Assembly (NCBI GenBank): GCA_004295045.1
Contig: SHND01000039.1
Span: forward strand, 124,001-188,000
Origin: Chloroflexota bacterium
Lineage (GTDB): Bacteria; Chloroflexota; Anaerolineae; UBA4142; SHND01
DNA: 64,000 nucleotides
Direction of reading: 5' to 3'
Shown here: positions 35,736 through 43,630 of the stretch, piece by piece
Layout: the number at the start of each line of letters is the position of its first letter
Position numbering within the stretch: position 1 is the first letter of the stretch
Made by a program: the position numbers and the translations under genes
Notes under the pieces: model-generated
Database searches by the model: none
What the model saw: the letters and a program-made list of their open reading frames with translations, nothing else
Told to the model about the DNA's origin: nothing

Positions 35736-38700
35736 TTATTGCACGCGGAAATTCCGCCAATTCGCCCACGGTCCGCACTGCGCGTCGTTACACGCGCGCA
35801 CGCGCCAATAATAGCGATGGTTGCGCAGCAGGTTTTTTATTTTGTTGCTTTGCCCCGTTACCATCTTGTTCACAATCTCCGCGCCTTTTTTGGAATCCTG
35901 ACGCACGACGACTTGATATCGCGTCGCGCACGGCACGATATTCCATTGCAGCTTGGCGGCAGTTTTATTGAGGTTTGCGTTGTTCAGTGGTTTGAACAAC
36001 GCCGGCGCGGCAGTCGGCACGGGACACGCGGTCGCGGGTGGTGTATTCGTCGGCGTCACGGTCGGAACGGCATCCGCTTCATACGCGCCAATATCGCACA
36101 CCGCGTTACCGTCGCCGTTCCCGTCCAGGGGACGCGTTACGCCGCGTTGGTCGGTGGCGGGACAATTCGCGGGATCGCCCGCGTCAATCGCAGGACTGTT
36201 CGACGATAACGCTTGCGTATACGTCAGTCCACCATTGTCCTGAAGCGCGCCGAGCTGCGGGTCGGTATTCAAAATATCATTATCACCAAACGCGCAGTTG
36301 CTTTTGTTTTCGACGAGGTTGTAGCCGAGACTTGAAAAGGTGCCGCTGTAACCGGAATAGATATAACAATCGGCAGTTGCATTGTCGGCGAGAAGCGTGT
36401 TGCGCAATGTAAACGTGCCGCCTTTGAATTGCACGCCGTATTTTTCATTGCCACTGATGGTGGTGTTTTCCAACGTGACTGTTGAAAGAAATACCGACAA
36501 CGCCGCATCCGTTTGCGCGCCGTGATTTTGGGCAAGCGTGGAATTGTTTAGCGTCAACGTGCCGTGCGCGTAAATTCCGCTGCCCGCAAAACTACCGAGT
36601 ATGGTATTGTCGCGGACAAGACTGCGATTCACGACGAGCGCACCGCTGAACAGATAAATTCCGCCGCCGCCGCTGCCCCCGCTGTATCCTGCTTGCCCCG
36701 CACGATTGGCTTGAATTGAACTGTCGTTGATAGTCATACTGCCGAGCGTTGTAATTCCGCCACCGCCCAAGTTCGCGGCATTGTTTTGCACGATGCTCGA
36801 ATTCAATGTAACCGTGCCGCCGTCGTTGTAAATTCCACCGCCCGAAGCATTCATATAGCCGTTCTGAACAATGACATGGTCAATGATAGTGGTCTTGCCC
36901 GATTGAATCGTAATGCCGCGCCGCGCGTTTTGTCCATCGAATGTGGCGTGACCGCTTTGCGCGTCAAAGGATGCGTCCCAGCCGCCCGAAAGATTTACGC
37001 TCTTGTTCACCAATACCACTTGCGCGTCAGAACCAAAATACGTGCCGACTGCGACCTTGATAGTGTCGCCGGTTTGCATGTTGCTTTTTGCCAACGCGCC
37101 ATTTACGGACGCGCACGCCGCCGCGGGCGTCAAACAATCATTGCCATCACTCCCATTTGTCGCCACGTAAAACGCAATCGGTCCGCGCGGCGTTTGCGTC
37201 GGCGTGGGCGTATTGGAAGGGGTAAAGGTCGCAGTCGGTGTACGTGTGCGTGTTGGAGTGTAGGTGAATTGCGGTGTCTGTGTTGGCGTAAAGGTTGGAA
37301 ACGGCGTCAATGTCGGCACACCTGTCGGCGCGACGCCCGCATATTCAAACGCGCCCATGTCGCATACTGCATTGGCGTCATTATCGCCATCTATGGGACG
37401 CGTCGCGCCGCGCTGGTCGGTGGCGGGACAAAACGCGTTGCTGCCTGCATCTATCGCGGGACTGTTCGAGGCAAGCGCGAGCGTTTCCGTATCGCCGCCA
37501 TTGTTTTGTAAGACGCCCAACTGCGGATCGGTGTTGACCGAATCGCCGGTGTTTGTGAAACCGCAGCTGTTGCCGCGATCCAGATTGTAACCGTCCGAAG
37601 TGATTGTGCCGTAACAGCTTTGGTCAGAGGGATTTTCGCCGACGATGGTGTTGCGAAGCTGAATAGTGCCGCTCTGATTATAGATTGCGCCGTAATGCGG
37701 CGCGGTGTTGTTCGCAATCGTGCTGTTGGAGAGAGAGAAGGTGCCTGTATTTATGATGGCAGCCGAGTCCACGATTGCATGATTGCCGCTGAGCGTGACA
37801 TTGACGAATTCGGCGTAACTCCCACTACCATTCGCCACGCCTGCGCCTTCACTGGCGGAATTATTGAGAATGGCGCTTTCGCCAACATACAAATACCCGG
37901 AAGTGCCATTCTGCGCATTGTAAATCCCCGCATTGTAATATGCAGAATTGTTTGCAATCGTGCTGCGCGTGATGGTCATTGTCCCGCCGTTCAAAATGCC
38001 ACCCGCGAGCGAATTGCCGGAAGGATGGTTTGCGTGGTTGTCGTAAATCTGCGAGGTGTCAATGACGATGGTGCCACTGCCTGCCGAAATGCCCGCGCCG
38101 TACCCGGCGCTATTGCTATGAATCGCACTGTGGGAAATGGTTAACTTGGCGCGGCTGTTAAAGTTAATCCCACCACCCAATGTCGCCGTGTTGCTGTACA
38201 CGGCGACGTTCGTCAGTGTCGCATTCCCTGTGCTGTCGTGATAAATCCCACCGCCATATCCGGTCGTGGTATTGGAATAAATTGTGCTGTCCAAAATGGT
38301 AAGCGAACCATCCAGCACGTTCGTAACCGCGCCGCCTCCATTCATCCTCGCGCTATTGTCATACAAAATGGAATTCGCAATCGTCAGCGCGCCGCTGTTC
38401 CATACGACGCCGCCCGAATTGGCGTGGTTATTGGTCAAGACCATGTCTTGCAGGGCAAGAATTGCGCGGTTGTTGAACGCGCCGCCATAATCACCTGTCG
38501 CGCTGCGCATCGTCATGCCTTGCAAAGTGAGGTTACCAGCGGAGATGTCGAAAAAAGCCAGATTTTGATTGGCAGTCGGCACAGCTTCCAAAATTGTTTG
38601 GTCTGCGCCCGCTCCGACAATCGTCAGCATATGCGACACATAAGGAAACGCATATTCGCTATAGGGCGAGATTGATGTCCAATTGCCGACTTGATAAAGC

Positions 38701-38933
38701 CCCGCCGGAACCGTAATCACATCCGCGCCGCTGCCCGCCGCGCAGCCATCTACCGCCGTATCCATTTCGGACGCGGCAATCGCTTCGCCGAGTGTGCAGT
38801 TGCCATTCGTGACAAAGGGGACTTCTTGCGCGGTCGTATCTACGACAATACTAAAAGCCAAAATTGTTTGGGCACGCGTCAACAATATCAGCGCGATCCC
38901 GCAAAGCAAGACAAATTCCAAAATCCGTTTCAT
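35736..38933 (-). CDS. Giant secreted parallel beta-helix protein with two helix domains and a C-terminal FN3-like domain
   Basis: 1065 aa from the ATG at 38933, chosen because GGAGG sits at ideal distance before it; the frame is open to 39005. Residues 1-27 are a signal peptide. CTLGEAIAASEMD near residue 45 is the CSLREAI-like start of many surface beta-helix proteins. Two beta-helix domains (roughly residues 50-535 and 580-945) are built from short repeats such as SSIVQNNAANLGGGGITTLG. Each ends with SPAIDAG and then CPATDQRG plus DMGAFEY or DIGAYEA. They are joined by a Thr/Pro-rich linker. Residues 980-1065 look like an FN3 domain. No LPXTG or other sorting signal is seen. Adhesion or polysaccharide binding is the likely role. 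Confidence 0.85.
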   Translation of the reverse strand: MKRILEFVLLCGIALILLTRAQTILAFSIVVDTTAQEVPFVTNGNCTLGEAIAASEMDTAVDGCAAGSGADVITVPAGLYQVGNWTSISPYSEYAFPYVSHMLTIVGAGADQTILEAVPTANQNLAFFDISAGNLTLQGMTMRSATGDYGGAFNNRAILALQDMVLTNNHANSGGVVWNSGALTIANSILYDNSARMNGGGAVTNVLDGSLTILDSTIYSNTTTGYGGGIYHDSTGNATLTNVAVYSNTATLGGGINFNSRAKLTISHSAIHSNSAGYGAGISAGSGTIVIDTSQIYDNHANHPSGNSLAGGILNGGTMTITRSTIANNSAYYNAGIYNAQNGTSGYLYVGESAILNNSASEGAGVANGSGSYAEFVNVTLSGNHAIVDSAAIINTGTFSLSNSTIANNTAPHYGAIYNQSGTIQLRNTIVGENPSDQSCYGTITSDGYNLDRGNSCGFTNTGDSVNTDPQLGVLQNNGGDTETLALASNSPAIDAGSNAFCPATDQRGATRPIDGDNDANAVCDMGAFEYAGVAPTGVPTLTPFPTFTPTQTPQFTYTPTRTRTPTATFTPSNTPTPTQTPRGPIAFYVATNGSDGNDCLTPAAACASVNGALAKSNMQTGDTIKVAVGTYFGSDAQVVLVNKSVNLSGGWDASFDAQSGHATFDGQNARRGITIQSGKTTIIDHVIVQNGYMNASGGGIYNDGGTVTLNSSIVQNNAANLGGGGITTLGSMTINDSSIQANRAGQAGYSGGSGGGGIYLFSGALVVNRSLVRDNTILGSFAGSGIYAHGTLTLNNSTLAQNHGAQTDAALSVFLSTVTLENTTISGNEKYGVQFKGGTFTLRNTLLADNATADCYIYSGYSGTFSSLGYNLVENKSNCAFGDNDILNTDPQLGALQDNGGLTYTQALSSNSPAIDAGDPANCPATDQRGVTRPLDGNGDGNAVCDIGAYEADAVPTVTPTNTPPATACPVPTAAPALFKPLNNANLNKTAAKLQWNIVPCATRYQVVVRQDSKKGAEIVNKMVTGQSNKIKNLLRNHRYYWRVRACNDAQCGPWANWRNFRVQ

Positions 38934-39116
38934 TGATCCTCCACCCAACCATGATACCGAATTATAAAATGACACGACGCGCAAAACAATAGCCATTTTA
39001 GTCAAAAGCCAATGGGGGCAAAGTATTGCGCATCAGAAAAGCGACAATTCCCTAATCGCCGCGTCTATCTTGTTTCCCGTTCTCGCTTGCAATATCGAGC
39101 CATGCAATAATTTTTT

Positions 39117-39145
39117 TTGACAGTGCGCGTCGTTCATGCTAATAT
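39117..39145 (+). promoter_or_regulatory. Consensus promoter for the TPP-riboswitch / pdxS transcript
   Basis: Perfect TTGACA (39117-39122), exactly 17 bp, then TAATAT (39140-39145). The predicted start near 39152 places the riboswitch about 20 nt into the transcript. Confidence 0.8.
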
Positions 39146-39170
39146 CTCTATCGAATTAACAAACAAATAA

Positions 39171-39337
39171 TTTCGGGGAGCTGGAGCGAGTCCGGCTGAG
39201 AAAAAGAACTGCAAGCCGCATTCTTTGATGCGCAAGTCAACGCTTTAATGAACTTTATCGGCGCCTTGTCGCATCCGATGTGGAAGCCCATCTTTGACCC
39301 TATCACCTGATCCAGATAATGCTGGCGGAGGAAAAAT
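39171..39337 (+). promoter_or_regulatory. TPP riboswitch (THI element) upstream of pdxS
   Basis: Conserved aptamer parts appear in order: GGGGAGC (39175), CCGGCTGAGA at about 39193, a long variable P3 region, then GACCCTATCACCTGATC (39296 onward), the L5 GATAATGC and the closing GGCGGAGGAAAA. P5 (CCAG with CTGG) and P1 (TTTC with GAAA) can form. The variable P3 arm is long, about 90 nt. A hairpin at 39331-39352 pairs the 3' strand of P1 with GTGAATTTTC, so it could compete with ligand-stabilised P1. The adjoining terminator suggests transcriptional control: TPP binding should lower expression of pdxS, pdxT and thiN. Confidence 0.9.
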
Positions 39338-39352
39338 CACAAGTGAATTTTC

Positions 39353-39385
39353 AAACGTTGGCTCAATTTGGGTCAACGTTTTTTG
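39353..39385 (+). terminator. Riboswitch-associated intrinsic terminator
   Basis: An 11-12 bp stem (AACGTTGGCTC with GGGTCAACGTT, two G-U pairs), loop AATTT, and a run of six T's. It lies 70 bp before the pdxS start and is the expected expression platform of the TPP aptamer. Confidence 0.8.
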
Positions 39386-39453
39386 TTCGCGATTGACAAC
39401 GCCGTGAACACGTCTGTTCGTCAATCGCAAATCAAATTCACAGGAGCCGAACG

Positions 39454-40341
39454 ATGGAAAAGCAAGTTGGTACGTGGGCAGTCAAAGTGGGGCTCGCGCA
39501 AATGCTCAAAGGCGGCGTCATCATGGATGTGACGAACGCGGAGCAAGCGAAAATTGCCGAAGACGCAGGCGCGTGCGCGGTGATGGCGCTTGAACGCGTG
39601 CCGTCCGATATTCGCAAACAGGGCGGCGTCGCGCGTATGAGCGACCCAACGAAAATTATTGAAATCATGGAAACGGTCACAATTCCCGTGATGGCTAAAG
39701 CGCGCATCGGTCATTTTGTCGAAGCGCAAGTGTTGGAAGCGCTCGGCGTAGATTACGTGGACGAATCGGAAGTGTTGACGCCTGCGGACGAAGAGAATCA
39801 CATTGACAAAAATCAATTCAATGTGCCGTTCGTGTGCGGCTGTCGCAATCTCGGCGAAGCGCTGCGGCGCATCAACGAAGGCGCGGCGATGATTCGCACC
39901 AAAGGCGAAGCAGGCACGGGCGATGTGGTCGAAGCGGTGCGTCACGCACGCGCGGTGTTGGGCGAAATTCGCCGTTTGCAAAACATGCGTCCCGACGAAT
40001 GGTATCACGTCGCCAAAGAATTGGGCGCGCCGTATGAATTGGTCAAAGAAGTTGCCGAAACAGGAAAACTGCCGGTGGTAAATTTCGCGGCGGGCGGACT
40101 CGCCACCCCGGCGGACGCGGCGTTGATGATGCAGCTCGGCGTGGACGGCGTTTTCGTCGGCAGCGGCATTTTCAAATCGAGCGATCCCGCGAAACGCGCG
40201 AAAGCGATTGTGATGGCGACCACGCATTACAACGACCCGAAAATTATCGCGGACGTTTCGCGCGGACTCGGCGAACCGATGCTCGGCATCGCGGCGCGCG
40301 CGATTCCGGAAGCAGAACAGCTCGCGGTGCGCGGGTGGTGA
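39454..40341 (+). CDS. pdxS: Pyridoxal 5'-phosphate synthase subunit PdxS
   Basis: 295 aa, full length. PdxS condenses ribose 5-phosphate, glyceraldehyde 3-phosphate and ammonia (from PdxT) to PLP, in a dodecamer with PdxT. Seen: [20 protein letters not shown] at the N-terminus with the Asp and the first catalytic Lys region, [20 protein letters not shown] with the second reactive Lys, [10 protein letters not shown] (phosphate loop), and [19 protein letters not shown] near the C-terminus. GGAGCC at 39443-39448 is a plausible binding site for its ATG at 39454. It is first gene after a TPP riboswitch and terminator, an unusual control point for this enzyme. Triose phosphate for the reaction could come from tpiA-linked metabolism. 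Confidence 0.97.
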   Translation: MEKQVGTWAVKVGLAQMLKGGVIMDVTNAEQAKIAEDAGACAVMALERVPSDIRKQGGVARMSDPTKIIEIMETVTIPVMAKARIGHFVEAQVLEALGVDYVDESEVLTPADEENHIDKNQFNVPFVCGCRNLGEALRRINEGAAMIRTKGEAGTGDVVEAVRHARAVLGEIRRLQNMRPDEWYHVAKELGAPYELVKEVAETGKLPVVNFAAGGLATPADAALMMQLGVDGVFVGSGIFKSSDPAKRAKAIVMATTHYNDPKIIADVSRGLGEPMLGIAARAIPEAEQLAVRGW

Positions 40342-40377
40342 TTCCGTAGGGGCAATTCATGAATTGCCCCTACGGAA
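40342..40377. repeat. 36-bp perfect palindrome between pdxS and pdxT
   Basis: Arms TTCCGTAGGGGCAATTCA and its exact complement directly follow the pdxS stop codon. The pdxT ATG is 9 bp after it. Palindromes around GGGGCAATTCATGAATTGCC recur in several bacterial genomes as intergenic repeats. As RNA it folds to an 18-bp hairpin without a T tract, so it is more likely an mRNA stability or processing element than a terminator. Confidence 0.9.
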
Positions 40378-40385
40378 AACGAATT

Positions 40386-40979
40386 ATGAAAATCGGTGTT
40401 CTCGCTCTACAAGGCGCGTTCCGCGAACATATCGAAATGCTGCGTTCGATGGATGTGGACGCGGTGGAAGTGCGCATGCCCGAACAATTGCGCGATCTCG
40501 ACGGCTTGATCATTCCCGGCGGCGAAAGTACGACGATTGGAAAAATCGCGACACAGTACGGATTGATTGAACCGATTCGTGAAATGGTCGCACAGGGCAA
40601 GCCGGTGTGGGGAACGTGCGCGGGCATGATCGTACTGGCAAAAGATGTTGGAATGAAACAGCCGCTCGTCGGCGTGATGGATGTGCAAGTGAAACGCAAC
40701 GCGTTCGGGCGTCAAGTGGATTCGTTTGAAACGAATTTAGAGATTCCCGAAATCACAAATGGCGGGGCGGACGATTCATCGTCACGCCCATTTCACGCGA
40801 TTTTCATTCGCGCGCCCTTGATGGAATCGGTTGGCGATAACGTCCAAGTGTTGGCAAAGTTGGAAGATGGAACGATTGTCGCCGCGCGCCAAGACAATCT
40901 GCTCGCAACAAGTTTTCATCCCGAACTCACAAGTGATACGCGGTTCCACAAGTACTTTGTCAACTTGGCGAACGAATAA
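40386..40979 (+). CDS. pdxT: Pyridoxal 5'-phosphate synthase glutaminase subunit PdxT
   Basis: 197 aa from the ATG at 40386; an in-frame ATG at 40359 lies inside the palindrome and would add nine odd residues. PdxT hydrolyses glutamine and passes ammonia to PdxS. MKIGVLALQGAFREHIEML is the canonical start, IIPGGESTTIGK the oxyanion-hole region, GTCAGMIVLA holds the nucleophile Cys, and LLATSFHPELTSD the catalytic His and Glu. It follows pdxS by 44 bp that hold the palindrome, and its TAA overlaps the next ATG by 1 bp. Confidence 0.97.
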   Translation: MKIGVLALQGAFREHIEMLRSMDVDAVEVRMPEQLRDLDGLIIPGGESTTIGKIATQYGLIEPIREMVAQGKPVWGTCAGMIVLAKDVGMKQPLVGVMDVQVKRNAFGRQVDSFETNLEIPEITNGGADDSSSRPFHAIFIRAPLMESVGDNVQVLAKLEDGTIVAARQDNLLATSFHPELTSDTRFHKYFVNLANE

Positions 40980-41434
40980 TGTCGAATGTGAATCATTCAG
41001 ACGCATCGGATCCAACGGAAGCGGAGATTGCGGAATACATCGTCAACACCTTTCCTAACGTCGAGACAACGACGAACTTGGGCTATATTTTCTTTTTCTA
41101 TGGCAATGAGCGAATGCTGTCTTTCGTGACGATTGCTTTATCAGGCAACGAGTATGAGCAAATCTCCAGCCTCGACCGCCCCGGCGTGTTTCGCCTCAAC
41201 ATCGGCGTCAGCAAGCAGACCTTTCAGTCGTTGTTCGGCACAACTCTGGTGAAACGCGATGACTATGATTACACCGCGCTGGATACAATCATGCCGCATC
41301 CCGATTATGCCGCGCAGTCTTTTATTTGCGTTCTCAACCCAAGCGCCGCAACGTTCGAGCGCGTCAAAACATTTCTGGCGGAAGCATACGAGTTGGCGCG
41401 CGCTCGCGACGCGAGGCGCGCCAAGAAATCATGA
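40979..41434 (+). CDS. DUF6194 family protein
   Basis: 151 aa. Matches a small soluble family best known from actinobacteria: AEIAEYIVNTFPNVETTTN, an FFFYGN strand, SLDRPGVFRLNIGVSKQTFQ, DTIMPHPDYAAQSFICVLNP, and a basic helical end ELARARDARRAKKS. The family has no established activity. Its start overlaps the pdxT stop by 1 bp and thiN follows 15 bp after it, so it is inside the TPP-riboswitch-controlled operon. A role linked to PLP or thiamine chemistry is possible from context alone. Confidence 0.75.
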   Translation: MSNVNHSDASDPTEAEIAEYIVNTFPNVETTTNLGYIFFFYGNERMLSFVTIALSGNEYEQISSLDRPGVFRLNIGVSKQTFQSLFGTTLVKRDDYDYTALDTIMPHPDYAAQSFICVLNPSAATFERVKTFLAEAYELARARDARRAKKS

Positions 41435-41449
41435 ACGCGCTGTGTCGAG

Positions 41450-42088
41450 ATGAACGCCATCATTGTCGCCAATGGAGAAATGCAAGTCAACGCGCGTTTG
41501 CAAGAATTGTGGCAGCGCGCCGATTTGCGAATTGCGGCGAATGGCGGGGCGCGCAACACGCGCTTGTTTCTCGGACACGCGCCGCACGTTGCGATTGGCG
41601 ACATGGATTCGGTGGATGATGAGACACGCGTGTGGCTCGCAGAGCATCGCGTCGAGTTGATTCAATATCCGCGCGCCAAAGATGAAACGGATTTGGAACT
41701 CGCGCTACGGCTCGCACAAGAACGCGGCGCGGACGAGATTACAATTCTTGGCGCATTGGGCGGACGCGTAGATCAATTCTTGGGGAATGTGTTGTTATTG
41801 ACACAGAGTCGAAATTTGAAAATCGTAGATGCCGCGAGTGAGATGTGGATTGGGCAAGGGAATGATGTGATTCAAGGAAAAAAGGGCGATACGGTTTCGC
41901 TCATTCCTTTGGACAAAGCAGTAGAAGGAATTACGACAAAAGGTTTGGAATATCCGCTGCGCGACGAAACGTTGGAACGCGGCAGCACGCGCGGGCTCAG
42001 CAATGTAATGCTCGGTGAGCGCGCGACGGTCCTTTGGGATTATGGCACGCTGCTGCTGGTGCATCTCTTTTTCATTGCACGCAAATGA
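41450..42088 (+). CDS. thiN: Thiamine pyrophosphokinase
   Basis: 212 aa. The enzyme transfers pyrophosphate from ATP to thiamine, giving TPP. AIIVANGEM starts the protein; HVAIGDMDSVDDETR carries the conserved DxDS metal/ATP motif, then YPRAKDETDLELAL, LGALGGRVDQFLGNVLLLTQ, and near the C-terminus the thiamine-site GLEYPLRDETLERGSTRGLS. It is short but complete for this family. It ends the first riboswitch operon; the second riboswitch and the thiamine ABC transporter follow. Thus TPP should feed back both on its own synthesis enzyme and on thiamine uptake. Confidence 0.93.
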   Translation: MNAIIVANGEMQVNARLQELWQRADLRIAANGGARNTRLFLGHAPHVAIGDMDSVDDETRVWLAEHRVELIQYPRAKDETDLELALRLAQERGADEITILGALGGRVDQFLGNVLLLTQSRNLKIVDAASEMWIGQGNDVIQGKKGDTVSLIPLDKAVEGITTKGLEYPLRDETLERGSTRGLSNVMLGERATVLWDYGTLLLVHLFFIARK

Positions 42089-42122
42089 AATCAAAAATCT
42101 AAAATCACAAATCAAAAATATC
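42083..42122 (+). repeat. AT-rich heptamer array after thiN
   Basis: AAATG, then the 7-bp units AAATCAA, AAATCTA, AAATCAC, AAATCAA and AAATATC. The array overlaps the thiN stop codon and runs directly into the second TPP riboswitch, providing its P1 5' strand. Confidence 0.75.
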
Positions 42123-42290
42123 CCCGGGGAGCTCGATAGAATTGGGCTGAGAGGGCTGCTGCGATATAACTCATCGCCGAGCAGTCGACCCTTTGAACCT
42201 GTTGACGCCGCGTCACACCAACGCGCGTCATAACGCATCGAAATTGAGTGTGACGATGCGTCACGAGATAATGCTCGCGCAGGGAATATC
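42117..42290 (+). promoter_or_regulatory. TPP riboswitch upstream of thiB, with insertion in J4/5
   Basis: GGGGAGC at 42126, GGGCTGAGAGGG at 42144, the P3 arm (GGCTGCTGCGA with TCGCCGAGCAGTC), then GACCCTTTGAACCTG (42187-42201) and finally CGAGATAATGCTCGCGCAGGGAATA, in which P5 is CGAG with CTCG. Normally two nucleotides join CCTG to P5; here about 62 nt lie in between (42202-42263). All other core elements are intact, so it probably still binds TPP. No promoter was identified, so transcription may continue from the thiN operon. A terminator follows at 42324. Confidence 0.85.
42203..42263. repeat. 61-bp inverted-repeat hairpin inserted in the second TPP riboswitch
   Basis: 16-bp terminal inverted repeats (TGACGCCGCGTCACAC at the left and the complement of TGACGCATCGTCACAC at the right, two mismatches) flank a 29-nt loop. 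An 8-bp alternative (ACGCATCG with CGATGCGT) is also possible. It would protrude as an extra arm from the P4/P5 junction. Confidence 0.8.
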
Positions 42291-42323
42291 GGTTCGTGTT
42301 GTAAAGGGCAATTCTTTTTGCTA

Positions 42324-42362
42324 AACAACCGCCTCTCATCTTCGGAGGCGGTTGTTGTTTTT
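42324..42362 (+). terminator. Intrinsic terminator of the second TPP riboswitch
   Basis: 12-bp stem AACAACCGCCTC with GAGGCGGTTGTT, 9-nt loop, then GTTTTT. It lies between the riboswitch and thiB. Confidence 0.9.
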
Positions 42363-42411
42363 ATCCACGCGCGTAGAACGCGTTGTTTAATGCGTTCTGC
42401 AAAGGAGTCAC

Positions 42412-43491
42412 GTGAAAAAATTTTTTCTCACAACTGTTTTCATCCTCACCACCCTCGCGGCATGTCAAGGCGCGCCTCTACAGCCAACAACTGCGCCCGC
42501 ACCCACCGCGACTATTCACATTATTCCCTCTCAACTAACCGTCGTCACGCACGATTCGTTTGCCGTGAGTGATGAAGTGCTGGCGGAATTTCAAAACGCA
42601 AATCACGTCGCAGTCAAAATTCTCAAAGCGGGCGATGCGGGTGCCGCGTTGAACAAAGCGATTCTCGCGGGCGCAGAAAACCCATTGGGCGATCTGTTCT
42701 TCGGCGTGGACAATACATTTTTGTCGCGCGCGGAAAAAGCGGACTTGTTCGAAGCGTACAAACCAAAGGGCGCGGACGCGATTCCCGACGCGTACAAACT
42801 CGACCCACAATTTCGCCTGACGCCGATTGATTTTGGCGATGTGTGCATGAATTACGACAAGGCGTGGTTCAAAGAAAAAAATCTCGCGCCGCCGACAACA
42901 CTCGCTGATTTGAGCAAACCCGAGTACAAAAGTTTGCTCGTCGTCGAAAATCCGGCGACCTCTTCGCCGGGGCTGGCGTTTTTGCTGGCGACAGTTGCAA
43001 CGTACGGTGACAAGTATCTCGACTTTTGGAAAGAGCTGCGCGCGAATGATGTCGCCATCAGCGAAGGTTGGGAGGACGCGTATTACAACAAATCCACATG
43101 GAGCGGCAAAGGTGATCGCCCGATTGTGGTAAGCTACGCGACGAGTCCCGCCGCCGAAGTTTTTTTCAGTGACGGCAAATTGACGGAACCGCCGACGGGC
43201 AATGTGTTGGGCGACGGCGCGTGTTTTCGTCAAATCGAATTCGCGGGCATTTTCAAAAATGCCAACAACCCTGAAATGGCGCGCCGTTTTATGGATTTCA
43301 TGCTCTCGAAAAATTTCCAAGAGGATATTCCAACGCAGATGTTTGTCTATCCCGTGAATCCGAACGCACAGCTGCCCGACTTTTACAAATTCGCGGAAAC
43401 GCCCCAACACCCCGCGCAACTTGCCGCAGATTTGATAGACGCGAACCGCGAAAAATGGATCAAGGAATGGACACAAACGGTGTTGCGATAG
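42412..43491 (+). CDS. thiB: Thiamine ABC transporter substrate-binding lipoprotein
   Basis: 359 aa with a GTG start 4 nt after AAAGGAG. The signal peptide FFLTTVFILTTLAACQG has lipobox TLAAC and a Thr/Pro/Ala linker, so it is anchored outside the membrane. The mature protein has a ThiB-like periplasmic-binding fold: LTVVTHDSFAVSDEVLAEFQ, DLFFGVDNTFLSRA, IDFGDVCMNYDKAWFKE, and GDRPIVVSYATSPAAE, the last typical of thiamine-binding ThiB. It captures thiamine and delivers it to ThiP and ThiQ. Its stop codon falls within an octamer array. Confidence 0.92.
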   Translation: MKKFFLTTVFILTTLAACQGAPLQPTTAPAPTATIHIIPSQLTVVTHDSFAVSDEVLAEFQNANHVAVKILKAGDAGAALNKAILAGAENPLGDLFFGVDNTFLSRAEKADLFEAYKPKGADAIPDAYKLDPQFRLTPIDFGDVCMNYDKAWFKEKNLAPPTTLADLSKPEYKSLLVVENPATSSPGLAFLLATVATYGDKYLDFWKELRANDVAISEGWEDAYYNKSTWSGKGDRPIVVSYATSPAAEVFFSDGKLTEPPTGNVLGDGACFRQIEFAGIFKNANNPEMARRFMDFMLSKNFQEDIPTQMFVYPVNPNAQLPDFYKFAETPQHPAQLAADLIDANREKWIKEWTQTVLR

Positions 43492-43555
43492 TGCGGATGG
43501 TGCAATCGTGCGATGGTGCGGTAGTGCGATAGTGCAATGGTGCGATAGTGCGATA
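43483..43555 (+). repeat. Octamer array after thiB
   Basis: TTGCGATA, GTGCGGATG, GTGCAATC, GTGCGATG, GTGCGGTA, GTGCGATA, GTGCAATG and two more GTGCGATA copies, a period of 8 bp with one 9-bp unit. The array begins inside the thiB coding end and includes its stop codon. Confidence 0.8.
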
Positions 43556-43576
43556 GAATCCGCGAATAACACAAAC

Positions 43577-43604
43577 TTGTCATTCCGAACAAAGTGAGGA
43601 ATCT
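43577..43604. repeat. Widespread-type intergenic hairpin repeat
   Basis: 28 bp reading CATTCCGAAC, AAAGTGA and GGAATCT, able to fold with ATTCC pairing GGAAT. Very similar elements (TCATTCCGAGC...GAGGAATCT) are, from general knowledge, frequent intergenic repeats in several unrelated bacteria. It lies 26 bp before the thiP start. Confidence 0.6.
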
Positions 43605-43630
43605 CATTGTGTTATTCGTCGAAAAACAAA

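Noticed and set aside
36060..37480. Near-identical segments in the beta-helix gene suggesting an assembly duplication
   Set aside because: The two copies (CPATDQRG region) differ at many positions and mark ends of two domains, so they are genuine protein repeats.
36038..38675. Long + strand frames opposite the beta-helix gene
   Set aside because: The minus strand encodes a clear signal peptide, repeats and a good ribosome site; the + frames are shadows with odd Arg/Cys-rich composition.
42361..42371. TTATCCACG, a DnaA-box-like sequence before thiB
   Set aside because: Single isolated site next to a terminator; expected by chance.
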